Assembly: GCF_020921035.1 (NCBI RefSeq)
Contig: NC_063152.1
Location: forward strand, 11,050,001 to 11,114,000
Reading direction: 5' to 3'
From: Rhodamnia argentea
Taxonomy: Eukaryota > Streptophyta > Magnoliopsida > Myrtales > Myrtaceae
DNA: 64,000 nt
Each line of letters begins with the position of its first letter. Position 1 is the first letter of the stretch. Positions 12,371 to 24,554 of this stretch are shown here, one piece after another. Below the pieces are notes generated by a model that ran no database searches, was not told the origin of the DNA, and was given only the letters and a program-made list of their open reading frames with translations. A program made the translations under genes and the position numbers.

Positions 12371-13890
12371 TCATGATGAGCAACAACCGGCCTTCTTGAC
12401 GGCCGAGACATCGTCCCTGTTCCCGACATTGATCGTCTGTCCCTTTGGCAGGGCTGCGGGGTCGTCGCCGATGTCGAGAGCCTTCCTGCTGACCACGCGG
12501 TAGATCTGAGTCAATACTTCTGTGAAGGCGTTCTCGACATTGAGTGCCTCCAAGGCGGATGTCTCCATGAAGAAGGTGTGCTCTTGCTCAGCGAATGCTT
12601 TGGCATCGTCGAGGGAGACCGCACGGAGATGGCGCAGGTCCGCCTTGTTCCCGACGAGCATGATCACGATGTTGGCCTCGGTGTGGTCTCGGAGTTCCTT
12701 TAGCCACCTCTCCACATTCTCAAACGTAACGTGCCGAGTGATATCATAGACTAACAAAGCGCCCACCGCGCCTCGATAATATGCACTCGTGATCGCACGA
12801 TATCTATGTTAATCACAACTGATTATCAGAAAAATATAATCGCCTCAACAGAAGATCAGACATAATTAAGAACAGAACATGAACAACTTCCTATTCACAA
12901 GCAGACCTCTACTCCCTGTAATGTTACATTAGCCAGTAACGATCTCTACCAAACAAACAAATTAAAATGGAGAATGTTTCTGACTTATTCCTAAAGCTGG
13001 AAATTAAACTGCTTTCCTCTTCAATGATCACAGACAACAATCTGTATTAGCAAGTTTTTCGGTTCGGGTAAATTCGTGCCCGTTCAGAAATTGCAATCCA
13101 TCTCTTTGTATGGCGAGTCTACGGCGAGTTTACGAAGAACCAAACTCTGAATAACGGCATGACCGCACGATGTATGTAGAACGCGAGTTAGCCATTGTGA
13201 CCGAACTTCTTGCCCGTGACGTGGAATCGACAATGCAAGTATAAAATATTTTTCTTCACCCGTGATCGACTTAACAAAAAACTCATCAATGACATGTATT
13301 AGTTTGCGTCTCAAGATCTGTCATATCCAAATTATCTTCTCTGCATATACATGAATCAAGGTGGATCATTACGTCCAAACATTGTCAATCTTACCTTCCA
13401 GACATCCGAACAAATCCGACATAAACCAGGTTTAAGAAAACCAATCATTTGTAAATAGTGTTTATAATAAGGATTGCATGTGGTTTGCCTAAGATCTGAG
13501 TAGCAGATTCTGATTTTGAAAAGATAGTTGTTAGAGAACATGACATCCTTCTAAGAAAAGATAGTCTCAATCAAAAGCGGGCGAACGTATACTTCGTAAT
13601 AAATGGCAATCCATAGAAAGGAGGAGGAGGAGGAGGAGGAGATGTAGATACTACGACAATGGCTCGAACCTTTCTTGGCCTGCAGTGTCCCAAATCTGTG
13701 CCTTGACGACCTTATCATCGACCCGAATGCAGCGAGTCCCGAACTCGACCCCGATCGTGGACTTGGACTCCATGCTGAACTCGTTCCTCGAAAACCTCGA
13801 CAGCAGGTTCGACTTGCCGACGCCGGAGTCACCGATCAACACCACCTTGAACAGATAGTCGTAGTCATCGTCTGACCGATATGTCCCCAT
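12371..13890 (-). CDS. RABA2: Rab GTPase, RABA2 subfamily (217 aa, 2 exons)
   Basis: Exon 1 is 13,890-13,670 and exon 2 is 12,803-12,371, with an 866 bp intron between AAAG|GT and CATAG|A that splits the Arg codon after GQE. Visible motifs are the P-loop GDSGVGKS (residues 20-27), effector STIGVEF, WDTAGQE (67-73), NKAD and ETSA, a C-terminal GCCSS for double geranylgeranylation, and the RABA2 hallmark [16 protein letters not shown]2 proteins work at the trans-Golgi network/early endosome and the growing cell plate. At 217 aa it has the family's usual length. The start codon is followed by [15 protein letters not shown], as expected. The third-position GC of exon 2 is high against AT-rich flanks. 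It appears intact. Exact a/b/c paralogue not determined. Confidence 0.96.
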
Positions 13891-14431
13891 CGAAAATTTT
13901 CGAATCCCAAAAGCTAAAAAAGACGGAGGAATCTCTCTTTTGAACTCGGTAGAGAATCGTCAACGCTTTCTTGGATGAGATTGAGAATGCATGGTGAATG
14001 GGGATGGAGGAAGAACGAGAGAGAGCCAAAGAAAGACAAACCTAGAATCATGGAGGGAAATAAATACTAACGTTGGAAATTGTCCAGCGGAACTATTTTG
14101 ACGGAAGCTATTCTTGGAAGGTGGCCTAAAACGACCAACGAGAATGAAGGTGATCTTCGGGGCTCGTGACGAGGGACATGATGCGGTTCCCACAAAGTCA
14201 TTGGAATGGAAACGACCGAGAACAGGTCTTCTTGTCTTCTCTCGTGCACGTCCGAACACTTGACCCAGACAAAGAAACGAGTATAAAAATTACTAGATTA
14301 TGCGTTTGGCATCGTTGCATTTACTATTTGAGATAGGTTTCACTTGGATTTAGGACTTGACGTTGATATCTATTAGATCACTGGTTACCCTCTTTTTGAC
14401 CTACAAATCACCTCACGCAAGGAAAATTATC

Positions 14432-14905
14432 TAAAAAAATTCCAAACTTATTGCATTTTTGCTAATTCAGTTATGAACCTTTTAATTTTGTTAAGTGAGT
14501 CCTAAATTTTTTCGCATTTTGTCAATTGAGCTCATTTGGCGAGGATAGTTCTTGCCATCCTAGGGCTGGGCATCCCTCACCCTGAGTCCAGCGAGGGCGG
14601 CAAGCTGGCGGAGTGAAGACGAAAACAGAAAAAGAAAAGAGAAAAGAGAAAAGAGAAAAAAAAGGTAAAGAAAAAAAAAAAGAAAGAAATTCGAAAAAAA
14701 TGAGAATGAAGTTAAAAATTGTTTATGTCATGACTGGTCGTACCACGTAGGATAGCTCACATCCATGTTGGTGATTTCTTGCCAAAATTGGTTATATAGA
14801 CTCAATTATGAAAATGTTTAAGACTCAATTGGCAAAATTGAAAAAATAGAACTGAATTAACAAAAATACGATATGTTTTAGGACTCTTTGGAAAAAATTT
14901 CCCGA
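14432..14905. repeat. Foldback element, family A
   Basis: The left arm (AAAAAAATTCCAAACTTATTGC) and the right arm (GATATGTTTTAGGACTCTTTGG) are imperfect inverted repeats. Between them lie an AG-rich run and the shared core ACCACGTAGGATAGC. Same family as 310-716. Confidence 0.6.
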
Positions 14906-15384
14906 TGATATCACTGAGAGTTTACTCAAAATTGGGTGACATTTGGTGAAAGTTCAATTTAGTTTGAAGTGGTCATGAAGGAAAGTTCAGAAACATGTAA
15001 TACTTTTTTTAATGGTCTGTTAGGGATGGCAAAGTTGAATCGAATTGGGTTCTTGACTGGTCTGACTTTTACAGGATATAATCCTGTATTCGTTAGTCCG
15101 GCAGGTTTAGGCAGTTGAATTCAATCGGGTTCTCCATTTATCTAATTGATCGAGGATCCATTCTAACTCCAGCAGTTATCTTGAAACGAGTTATCCTCGA
15201 GATCTATTCTTTTACCATCCAACGGTCAACGGTCTCCGATCCTAGGGTTATGTAGAAATACCCATCCTCATTATAGTAAAGTTAAACATGGTTAATTTAG
15301 GCAGTTGAATCTAGACCAAAAATATATAATTTTAAATTAACGAGTGCCCAGAAGTTGCTATAGGTATCGTACTGCGGACAATTC

Positions 15385-15890
15385 CTAAAAAGAATTTCAA
15401 ATCCATTGCAATTGTATCAATTCAACCCTAAATCCTTTTTTTTTTAATTGAGTCCTAAATCTTTTGCATTTGTGTCAATTTAGTCCATAAAAAATTCACT
15501 GACGTGGCGCGACTGGGGTTGAAGTGGATAATTTTCAATAATATTTTGACATTTTTTGGAATTATTTATTTGTGTTTTCTTTTTCCTTTTTGTGATTTTC
15601 TTTCTCTTTCTTTCTTTTTTTTCTTCTTTCTTCCTCCAGCCAATCGTCAAGTCCAGCGACCAGCCGGAGGTGAGGGCTGGCGAGGGCTAGGCCGATCTCA
15701 CCTTAAATATTATTAAAAATTATCTACGTCGGCGTCAACGTCCTCTTAGTGATTTCCAGTCAAAATTGGCCAAATGAACCGAATTGGTACAAATATAAAT
15801 GGTTCAAGACTCCATTGATTACAAAAAATGATTTATAACTAAACCGGCATAATCGCAACGGGTATAGAATATTTTTGGTAGTTTTTCTAT
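15385..15890. repeat. Foldback element, family A
   Basis: Another copy, with the left arm TTTCAAATCCATTGCAATTG, a GGCGAGGGCTAGG core, and the right arm ending GCAACGGGTATAGAATA. No genes seen. Between copies (14,906-15,384) there is only an AT-rich stretch with degenerate repeat-like text (TTGAATCGAATTGGGTTC). Confidence 0.58.
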
Positions 15891-16640
15891 TGTAGTGCCA
15901 TTTTGGCGTTGTTTCTAAATCTACAAAAAGGTTTTGTCACTCTTTCTAGACTTCATTACTTTCTCTTCCTAAATTGTAAATTAGGGAAAGCAAATTTCGA
16001 GCAAATAACTTGTTATAAGACTTAAAACGTGGTACAAATCGCACCTACATAAAAGTATTGACATTCCAAATTAAGCGTCGCATCCATTCATTGGAGCTAG
16101 GGACAAAAAAAGATTTGAAGATTGACGGAGCTACTCACCCATTTTGAGGCACGCATGGACCAAGGAAACTTTCGGCATGTGCAAGCAAGCAAACCCTGCT
16201 GAATTGAGAGTCAAATTCGATTCAAGGGAGGATCGTGGACTCGATTGAAAGAAATATTGAAAGTTTGGCCTCTTTTTGGAATTTGTCCATCACCTTATCT
16301 AGACATTTTCAATTTCTCCTCAAGGGAAGTCTGGATACAAGAAATTTGATCGAACTCCATGAGTAATCCCACTAGGGAGGAGCAGGCTTTACATTCTTAA
16401 AATGAAAGCACAACAGAGAAGATCGAGGACGAGGACCACCAATTGTGGACGAGGACCGCCGACGCCGACGGCGGTCCGTCTAGTGGTATATGGCTTATTC
16501 TCATGCGATTACGAGTCTTGATGATCCTCGGTCATATTCCCAGGTTGATCCTCCTTCCGAGGAAACCTTGGTTCATTTGTGGCATTGGTTTAAATTTGTG
16601 CTGGGCGTAGGAGAACTTCGGCTCTACTCTTAGTACTTTA

Positions 16641-17383
16641 TTTTTTTGGCAAAATAAAATTTCATTCACTTCCTCGATCGGAATACGGGAGAGAAACATC
16701 TTAGTTCAAAGAGCACAACTTCAAACTAGAACAAATCCGAGATAACTTTAAAATAGAACAAGCTCTAAATAACAAAAGAAATTATCAGAATAAGGTTTGA
16801 GGTCACACGCTCAAAAAACACACCTATGACTTCTTCACACCAAAGTCAACGGTCGATCACCGAAACCTTCTTCGATAATGAGCACACACCGAGAACTCCG
16901 TCTGATGTTACAGCTTTGCCTTTCGACGGTCCGTGCCCATGTTTGGCATCCCCAACATCATAATCGAGCAAAATAAAAAAGTTGAACGAGCACGGATCCG
17001 ACACTTAAGAAAGCAAAACCTTCGCGAAGCTCCTCTAATATCCTTCAAAGCTGAACTTGTTTACCAACGAAACCGGAGGAAAGCCAAACCCCGAAAACAT
17101 ATACGCAAAAAACCCCAAATCTAGACTAGATCGGAATAGAAATATCCTCGAAACGGGACAGAAAAGCTTCCGGATCAAGACTAAATGGAAAGAAAAAAGC
17201 TTCCAAAGGGGAGAAAAACAAGAAAATGAAATAAAGAACCAAAATATCCTAAGAAGAAGTGGAGGGGAGGGGGAAATCTAGCTCAAACCCTTCCCTTCAT
17301 GGAGGTTGAAGAAGAAGGCCTTGTATAAGTAGTGGGAGAGGAGAGAACTAGAGCTGCCTGGGGAGAGCAGAGGGGCGGTCAAA
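16641..17383 (-). mobile_element. Short LINE-like retroposon with target duplication
   Basis: In minus orientation the element ends ATTTTGCCAAAAAAATAAAG, the style of many plant L1 tails. It is flanked by TTAGTACTTTA (16,630-16,640) and TTAGTGCTTTA (17,384-17,394), an 11 bp duplication with one mismatch. The 743 bp body is T-rich on that strand and encodes no RT, so it is internally deleted or only a 3' derived piece. The open frames at 16,933-17,281 lie inside it on the other strand and look spurious. Confidence 0.55.
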
Positions 17384-17394
17384 TTAGTGCTTTA

Positions 17395-20300
17395 GTGAGG
17401 CAATGATGATGAGCATGCTCTAATAAGTAGTTGCTTTAAGCCGAACATTCTGGATTTCATACGTTTGCATAGGATGAATAATATAAATATAAAAATATGT
17501 CTCCATATCTCCAAAATATAGGTTTAGACCTATCAAAGATAGATAATTACATTAAAGTCACAATAATATCACTTTAAAGAAATTAAAAAGGTTGAGATAA
17601 ATAAAGCAGCTTAGAATTGAATTGCTTGAATCGTAAAGAACAAATGCAAGTTACTTATATCATTTCACACTTGAAAGAATTAGATATTTCGACCACAAAA
17701 AAAAAAAAGAATTAGATTCATCTAAATGGTCGAACTTATTTTCTAAGATCCACTATGTTTTTCCTGGATCCAATAATTGGCCATCACCATCAACAACATA
17801 TCATACATATATATGAGTCAAATTATCGACAAACAATCCTAAATATCTCATTGAATAAGATTTAAAATGTCTGAAAAAGCCGGTAAAACAATTCTATATT
17901 AGATATTTCCATTCATTATGAGCATCATTAAGGATATTGCCTTTACCAATCTTGAAAATAAAGTGTGTTAATTTATCATTACTCGGATTAACTATAGTAT
18001 TATAGAAAGAGAGTAAGGCTCCATTTCTTTCATGAAAAATGAACGATTTAGAAAATATCTTTTTTATTTAATGATAGCTTGTATCACACGAGATAACTAA
18101 TTAATTGAAAATATTTTCATTATCGACGACAACATTATGTCTAAACATCTTCGTGAAAATGTCTTTTATTTGTTCATTTCTTTTTGTAAGTGATCATTTT
18201 CAGCAAAATATTTTTCAAATTATTTATTTTTCACATAATAATCCGGATCCTGAGTTTCTTTTTACTCGCTTAAACACTTTCTTATTCCAGAATTGCCCTC
18301 ACTCTAAGGAAGCACTTGTGAGTGGACTCAGCGAAAGGCGTTCTCCACGTTATTATACAGGAGAAGATTTCCATGATTCTTCTCAATTAATAATTTCCCA
18401 AATTGAACACTTTCTAGAAGGAATTAGCCAAACTTCAGGGGGTAAATTGACACAAATTTAGGGGCACGAGGATTAAAATAACATTTCCTGTCCTTTTCAA
18501 GGGTGTGAATTTAAATTCAACTATCTCTTCATGGGTCGGAAAACCTCAGCTTCTCGTTTCAGACATGGTGAACTGACCGCGACACATTGCTTCCTTAAAG
18601 CACACTGGATCTCGTTTCCCCACCTTCCTCTCTCATCTGTTCCAAGGGTCAAAGTCAAACCACGTGGGTTTGAACCTTCGCAGGAATCCTCTTCTGGATT
18701 TATTAACTTGCGGATGCAAGCTGTCGAAAAAGTCAAAGGTGGAAAGACAATGTTGGATGGAAAGAAATTTGTATTTAAAAGACAGCTCAACCCACGTTAC
18801 GACTGCAGTTGCGTCACGAGGACAAGAAAAATTATGCGACGAAGCAGTCGTATTTCAAATGATGGGTGAAAAAACAAGAGCCCTCATTACATTATCCATA
18901 AAATCTAGGGTTAATCTATAAAAAAAAGGTGAAGTCTTAATTTTGCCTCGTGGAACATCAATGCCCAATTCTTCTTCTTTTTTTTTCGCCTCGCAAAATA
19001 CCTTCAAACTTGTATCAACGACTTCTAAAGTCCTACATGACGTTGTTCATATGCTGTCGCATTGTCTAACAAGTCCTAAACATATCGTACAACGACCAGT
19101 TCAGTTTTAAAATTTTTAATTGTGTCAATTTTATCGTAAAATTTAATCGTAAATCTTTTGACGGAATTGTAACGAAGACCATTGGTCAAACGGGAAAAAA
19201 GTTTAGGATTTTTTTGTGAGATTTTCCCTAAAATCAAACCATCTTATTTATTAAACACGGGATGATGATACACGATTTTTATAGTAATCAAAATCATTTA
19301 GTAGTTTTTTTTTTTTTTTTGGGTCGGAATGTCATTCCATTTACTTTCACGACGTAACTTTCTCTCCAAGGACAAATAGTCTACAGATTTTCGGGTGCCT
19401 TGGTAGGTTCACTGAATCGAGACAAGCCCACATGGTCAAACCTATGATGTCACTATTCAATGGCACGAAGCCACCTCGAAGATGGGGCGACAACATAAAT
19501 TGGAAGATCGCCCGATTGACAATTCTTTTTGACTTCTCCTCCAAGTCCGTTCACATGCATAAAGATTGTGTGCTTATCTATTTAGCAAAAGGAAGAGCCC
19601 ACGTTGTCAAAATCATCTTTCATTTATATAAATTTTCTCGCAATGATGCCAAATCGATGAGGATTAATAATGTACAAATTATTGAAGATGTAAAGTGTAA
19701 CATCGGGAGTTTCGAACCGAATCGGAGACGGATCGAGGAGGCGGGGCTCGTCGCGTCCCCAACCCTAATTATCCGATGTCCAATGCAATTCTTAAAATTT
19801 CATGTAAAATGTGTATATTCCTGCCTATTCAGCTAGTATGTGGAAAATATGCTTCATTAGTTTCCGCATGTTCCACTAGATGCGATTATTTGTGCATAAG
19901 AGTTAAGTGTACCCATTAGTATTATATGACAATTCGAAAAAATAGATCATGCATCGTTAGTGTAAAGAAAAATTTATAAGAACGCCTTTATTTACCATTA
20001 ATTTGAGTGTTGTAACTAGTGTTGAACATGATCCGGGTGGATAGATTTCGGATCTAGAACTTGAAACCTATCCGTTATAACTGGTTCTTAGTTTTTGGAA
20101 CCTAGAACCAACCATTTTTGTCCTGAAGCCTATTTTAGAACCTATGATGTTTTTTTGATTCGATTTCAAGGTCTACCCAAGAACATATTTTTCTTTTGTT
20201 TCTTTTTCTGATTTCCTTTTTTTCAGCAAAAAAAAATATGAGTAGCAATGAATCGATTCAAAGTAAAAAATGAATAACAAAACCTACTATCTGCCGAAAG

Positions 20301-20755
20301 CAACAATCCATAATATGAGCAATAGAAATTACAATGCACCAAAAACAGATGAGGTAAAACGAGCGAGACTATGGTTTTGTTTTTAAAAGTAGCTAAAAAA
20401 CGGTTTCAAAATCAGTTCGATTCTCAAGTGGGTCTTCACTTGCAATCGGGAACTGGATCCCAAAAATTAGAACCTATTCCCAAACCCCTTTTTCAGGTGA
20501 TCTAGGCCGGTTTCAAGAAAATCCGGTCCGGCTGCACACCCCTAGTTGCAAATTACCCATTTTCTCAAATCAATAAGATTTGGTTTACACTATGCCATAA
20601 ATACTCCAATGATTTTAGTTACCTAAATTCACTATTGTCTTTAAGAGACCTTATAACAAGACAAAAGAAGAAAAGGAAAGAAAGAAAAGAAAAAGCAGAG
20701 CTACCTAAATAGCCTACCACCTGCTAGTGCTAAGTATCCATTTCACCTTCTTATC

Positions 20756-20756
<1 letters not shown>
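17395..20756. other. Gene-poor stretch
   Basis: No supported gene. There is a family B repeat at about 18,000-18,260 (see the 40,620 entry), a partial family A arm at about 19,080-19,220, and a repeat-like block at about 20,030-20,545 of the type 'ggaacctagaacc...ccggtccggctgcacacccc'. Open frames at 18,531-18,869 and 19,432-19,836 have no recognisable domain, and I do not call them genes. Confidence 0.6.

Positions 20757-20789
<33 letters not shown>
20757..20789. repeat. (CT)n tract upstream of ERF gene
   Basis: About 15 CT units lie 180 bp before the ERF start codon. Such tracts are common in plant 5' leaders and can bind GAGA-binding (BBR/BPC) proteins; that role is only an inference here. 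Confidence 0.85.
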
Positions 20790-20792
<3 letters not shown>

Positions 20793-20967
20793 TGGTTCCT
20801 CCACCTTTCTTCCATTCTTGTCCCCACCAAGACAATAACCCATTTGCCTGAATCAATTTATAGTCATCAAGACCAACTTGGACACAAACTCTCCCCACCC
20901 TTCTTTCAATCCCCGGCAACATATAGACGCACAAGCGAACTCACTCTAGCATCTTCTGCTGTCTTCC

Positions 20968-21516
20968 ATGGTTCCGCCATTCCAAGTTGCAGAACTCCCT
21001 CTCAACGAGAATGATTCCCAAGACATGGTCATCTACCACGTCCTAAACGACGCCACGTCCCAAAGCAACTCCTTCCTCCAGCATCCGAACCGGTCCGGGT
21101 CCGCGCCGGGCGGCGGCGGCGGTGGCGCCCTCCAGCCGTCCCGTGGCATCGCGAAGAAGCACTACCGAGGGGTCCGGCGCCGCCCGTGGGGGAAGTACGC
21201 GGCTGAGATCCGTGACTCGATGCGCCACGGGGCCCGGGTCTGGCTCGGGACATTCGAGACAGCCGAGGAGGCGGCGTTGGCATACGACCGGGCGGCGTTC
21301 CGGATGCGCGGGGCCAAGGCCCTGCTTAACTTCCCGGCGGAAATGGTGGCCGCGTCGCTGCCGATGGATAGGCGCCGGAGGTCCGGATCGGCTAATTCCG
21401 ACACTAGAGGCGAGACACATCCGTCAGACTCGGAGGCTGGCGTCGCTGCCGGAGGAGCGTCCCGGGATGCGGCCACGGACCACCTTGAGAGGATGATGGA
21501 TGTGTTCGGAGGTTGA
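20968..21516 (+). CDS. AP2/ERF transcription factor, group IX-like (182 aa)
   Basis: Single exon. One AP2/ERF domain spans residues 66-123 ([19 protein letters not shown], then [19 protein letters not shown]), with the Ala and Asp that mark ERF rather than DREB binding preference, so GCC-box binding is expected. The N-terminal [11 protein letters not shown] matches the NENDSEEM motif of ERF1-type group IXc factors. A poly-Gly run precedes the domain. Family members act in ethylene/jasmonate defence signalling. Unlike typical ERF1 proteins, there is no C-terminal EDLL/CMIX-1 activation motif; the protein ends [11 protein letters not shown]. The coding DNA is strongly GC-rich against the flanks, which produces several long shadow frames. 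The ATG has a good context (TCTTCCATGG). Confidence 0.92.
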   Translation: MVPPFQVAELPLNENDSQDMVIYHVLNDATSQSNSFLQHPNRSGSAPGGGGGGALQPSRGIAKKHYRGVRRRPWGKYAAEIRDSMRHGARVWLGTFETAEEAALAYDRAAFRMRGAKALLNFPAEMVAASLPMDRRRRSGSANSDTRGETHPSDSEAGVAAGGASRDAATDHLERMMDVFGG

Positions 21517-23756
21517 GCGGCTCTGGTCACTCACAAGTCACAACTCTTTGCGGGCAACCTGTGCCATGGAACATGCGACAAAAGGTTTTAATTTCTTGGG
21601 AATTAGGACGTTTTTTTTTTTTTGTGGGTGTCGCATAAGTTTTTCAGGAACATTTTTTTTTTAGGTCATCTTGATTTTCAATGTGGCCCAATGTGTGGTC
21701 AATTTTGTCTAAATGACGAGCAAAATCACGGCATCTATCTCCTGATGATTATATGTCTATCGATTCCTATTACGACAAAAATCAAATGGACCATATTGCA
21801 CAAACTTTGCAAATACAATAAGGTATAGACATTACAAAGACAAAGTGCATTTTGTCCATGCTAGACTTTTTGGTTTGTCGATTCATATGATGTCTTTTCA
21901 AGTTATTGTACGTCGGCTACATGATATTGTATAAGTAATGTGAACAAGTCCAGGTTGTCATTTTGCCCTGTTTTTTTTTTTTTTTTTGGATTAATTTAGC
22001 TTGAATGTACTTTTAATTTTTTTTGGTCGAAAAACATCTCGACTTTGATTGAAAACTCAAGAGTTCGATTGATACAGTTGATTGCCATGTAATAAGGGGC
22101 TTGGATTGAGTAAACGGGAGATGGGGATGACACTAATGTTTTTCTATATTTTGACTGCAAAACCACATTGTTCAGAGTTCTTTTATGACATTCAAAGAGA
22201 AAAGTCCTGTCCGAGATGATGTTCACACTTCTATTTTTGTAAACCAAACTTGTAACGCTCTCAATAGAGAATTATTTCCTCATGAATTTAAAAAGAATTT
22301 ATTTTTGGGGTATATCTTTTGCCCTTTAATATTAACTCCATTAGTCACAAATTTCAAATAACAAAAAACAAAAATCAGAAAAAAGAATTATCATTTCTCT
22401 AGCGTTATTATTTTTTCTATCGTAATCGAACCGATTCATAATTTCATATCGGCGATATTACCGGGAGAAGTGGCGGAAATTACTTTTGCGAATTGCTTAG
22501 AGATTTTTTTCACCACGTGCAAGAATTGCTTCGAGGAGGGGAAGCTACGAGGGAGGTTCGCTCAACAGAAATTTTAACTGCTCGTGCAATCACAATACAA
22601 TGCACAATCCATTTTAGATCTTAATTAGGTCTTAATCATCTTTGTGGGTCTCACCCACTATGGTCAAAATCTAATATAAGCCACATGAATTTTCAACGAT
22701 GGCGATGCCAATGGTGCAAGACAAACCTCTCACGGCACTGCTTGATTTGGGTGATATGACTTAATTAAGTAGGATTAATTCTCAGGAAAAAGTATGTTGA
22801 CGTTGACCGGCTGCCCTTTTACTTTTCGTCTCTCTTTGCTCGTGAACCGCCTGCGAGCCACAAAACCTTCGATCGTTCCGTGGACTCACGCTATTCAGTT
22901 GGGATAGGCGGGTCCGAGTCCAGGTCTATAATTTTTTATAAAAATCGATATCTATGTCAGCGATTATCGGTCAAAATAGATGAGATTGATTGAATTCGCG
23001 CAATCATAACAGGTTTAAGACCTTTTTTTTTTTTTACAATTCTTCTCACTAAATCGATGCAAGAAATCATAATTCATGATAAGGGAGTGAGATTTATATT
23101 TTGTACCATCCTTTTTGATAAATGAAAATTTTACTGCACTTAAATTGTTTGGATATTTCCGTTACAACAACATCATTCCAACAAGACAAAAGCTTCAGGA
23201 GCAGAATCAGATTGTCTAGAGGAGCCTGACATAAAAAAAAAATTGTCCAAGTAAAAGTTCCATCCCACCGACTTGCTTGCTTAAGAATTGATGCTCAGAT
23301 TTAAGCTCGAAAGAAAATATTGTGTAACTTCAAGGTTGAGCGTTAGCAAGATTATATTCTATTTAAGCTTGAAATCAGAAGCCAAGTTTAACATTATATA
23401 TATTGTACTTTATTCAGGTTTCAATCCGCTTCAATAAAGTATTTATCAAAGCTGCGATCAAGCTAATCGAGGGCTCAAATTGCTCGAACTCGAAATTGAT
23501 CGAATGAAGCCGAAGTAATTTACTAACCGAGCTTTACGATTTCCCAAAGAGTTAGTGTCATCTTTCCTATAACACACCGTCAGTCCTTTCAAAGTAGTGA
23601 TTAGTTTGGATCGACCACATTGGCAACGTAATGTAAGTGAATCAGGAGAACCATTTACACTAAATCTTGCAACAGAGACGAACAAAATCTTACAAACATC
23701 CTCGACCATACTTCAAAAGAATCTGTCTCAATGATGACTAGATTCACCATCTCTCC
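21517..23756. other. Intergenic region between the two ERF genes
   Basis: No gene supported. It holds poly(T) runs and, near 22,930-23,035, a partial family A repeat arm. The two ERF genes point toward each other, so this region holds both 3' ends. Confidence 0.6.
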
Positions 23757-24554
23757 TTATGAACAAGAGAGCAAGCTATCCAACAAATCATTCCCCAAAT
23801 CTTGGAATTCCACAACGTCAAATTCATCGATCCAGCGACTCTCTCCCATGCTCTCCATCCTCTTCAATGGAGGTCCGTCATTCATCATCACCCCATCGAA
23901 TCTGTCCGGCTCCCTCGCCCTCTTTCCCGCCTCGACGACTTTCTCTCCACGGCTCGGCAACGTGCTATCACTGCCCGTTCCTCGAGAAATCATGGCTGAA
24001 TTACCCCACACTCTGCGCCGACAATCCTCGTGTGAAGTAGCCTCAGCAACTTGCTCAATTGGCAAGTTTAGATAGGCCTTAGGCCCTCTAATTCTCAGTG
24101 ATGCCTTGTCGTAGGCCAGAGCGGCTTCCTCCGCCGTGTCGAACGTCCCGAGCCAAACGCGGGCCCCCTTTCTCGACGAGTCCCGTATCTCAGCCGCGTA
24201 CTTCCCCCACGGCCGCCTCCTCACTCCCCGGTAGTGTCGCGCAATCACCGCCTTGCCTGCTGAGGAATTCACTTCAGCTTCGGAGCATGAGCCGCTTGTC
24301 CTGTCTTTAACATCTGATTGAGCCATTCCAGGGACGATCTCACTTAGGATCTCCTCCCAGGCTTCGGACCCCATCGACACCCATCTGCCTAAACTAGGCA
24401 GCCTTTGCAACATCCCCGCCGACCCAGTTCTCGCGTCGAGACCAGGCAATCGTTCCCACGTTTCGGGCGGTTCCGATGGACTTTGGCCGATGAAGCTCGC
24501 CCAGACGTTCTCTAGCATTTCCTCGGATGCTGCGCGGTTTCGGTTTTCGTCCAT
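23757..24554 (-). CDS. AP2/ERF transcription factor with EDLL-like C-terminus (265 aa)
   Basis: Single exon. The AP2/ERF domain is at residues 108-165 ([49 protein letters not shown]). The C-terminus, [20 protein letters not shown], matches the EDLL/CMIX-1 activation motif of group IX ERFs. The N-terminal part is acidic and otherwise unrecognised ([19 protein letters not shown]). The role expected from the family is a nuclear GCC-box-binding activator in defence or hormone responses. It differs outside the AP2 domain from the ERF at 20,968, so the two are not a recent tandem copy. Start chosen at MDENRNRA; the frame is open and no better upstream ATG is seen. Confidence 0.92.
   Translation of the reverse strand: MDENRNRAASEEMLENVWASFIGQSPSEPPETWERLPGLDARTGSAGMLQRLPSLGRWVSMGSEAWEEILSEIVPGMAQSDVKDRTSGSCSEAEVNSSAGKAVIARHYRGVRRRPWGKYAAEIRDSSRKGARVWLGTFDTAEEAALAYDKASLRIRGPKAYLNLPIEQVAEATSHEDCRRRVWGNSAMISRGTGSDSTLPSRGEKVVEAGKRAREPDRFDGVMMNDGPPLKRMESMGESRWIDEFDVVEFQDLGNDLLDSLLSCS

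Noticed and set aside
19432-19836. 134-residue plus-strand open frame
   Set aside because: No recognisable motif, repeat-rich surroundings, and no start context or splice evidence.
21029-21530. Several long opposite-strand and alternate frames over the ERF gene
   Set aside because: Shadows caused by the GC-rich ERF coding sequence; only the frame with the AP2 domain is supported.
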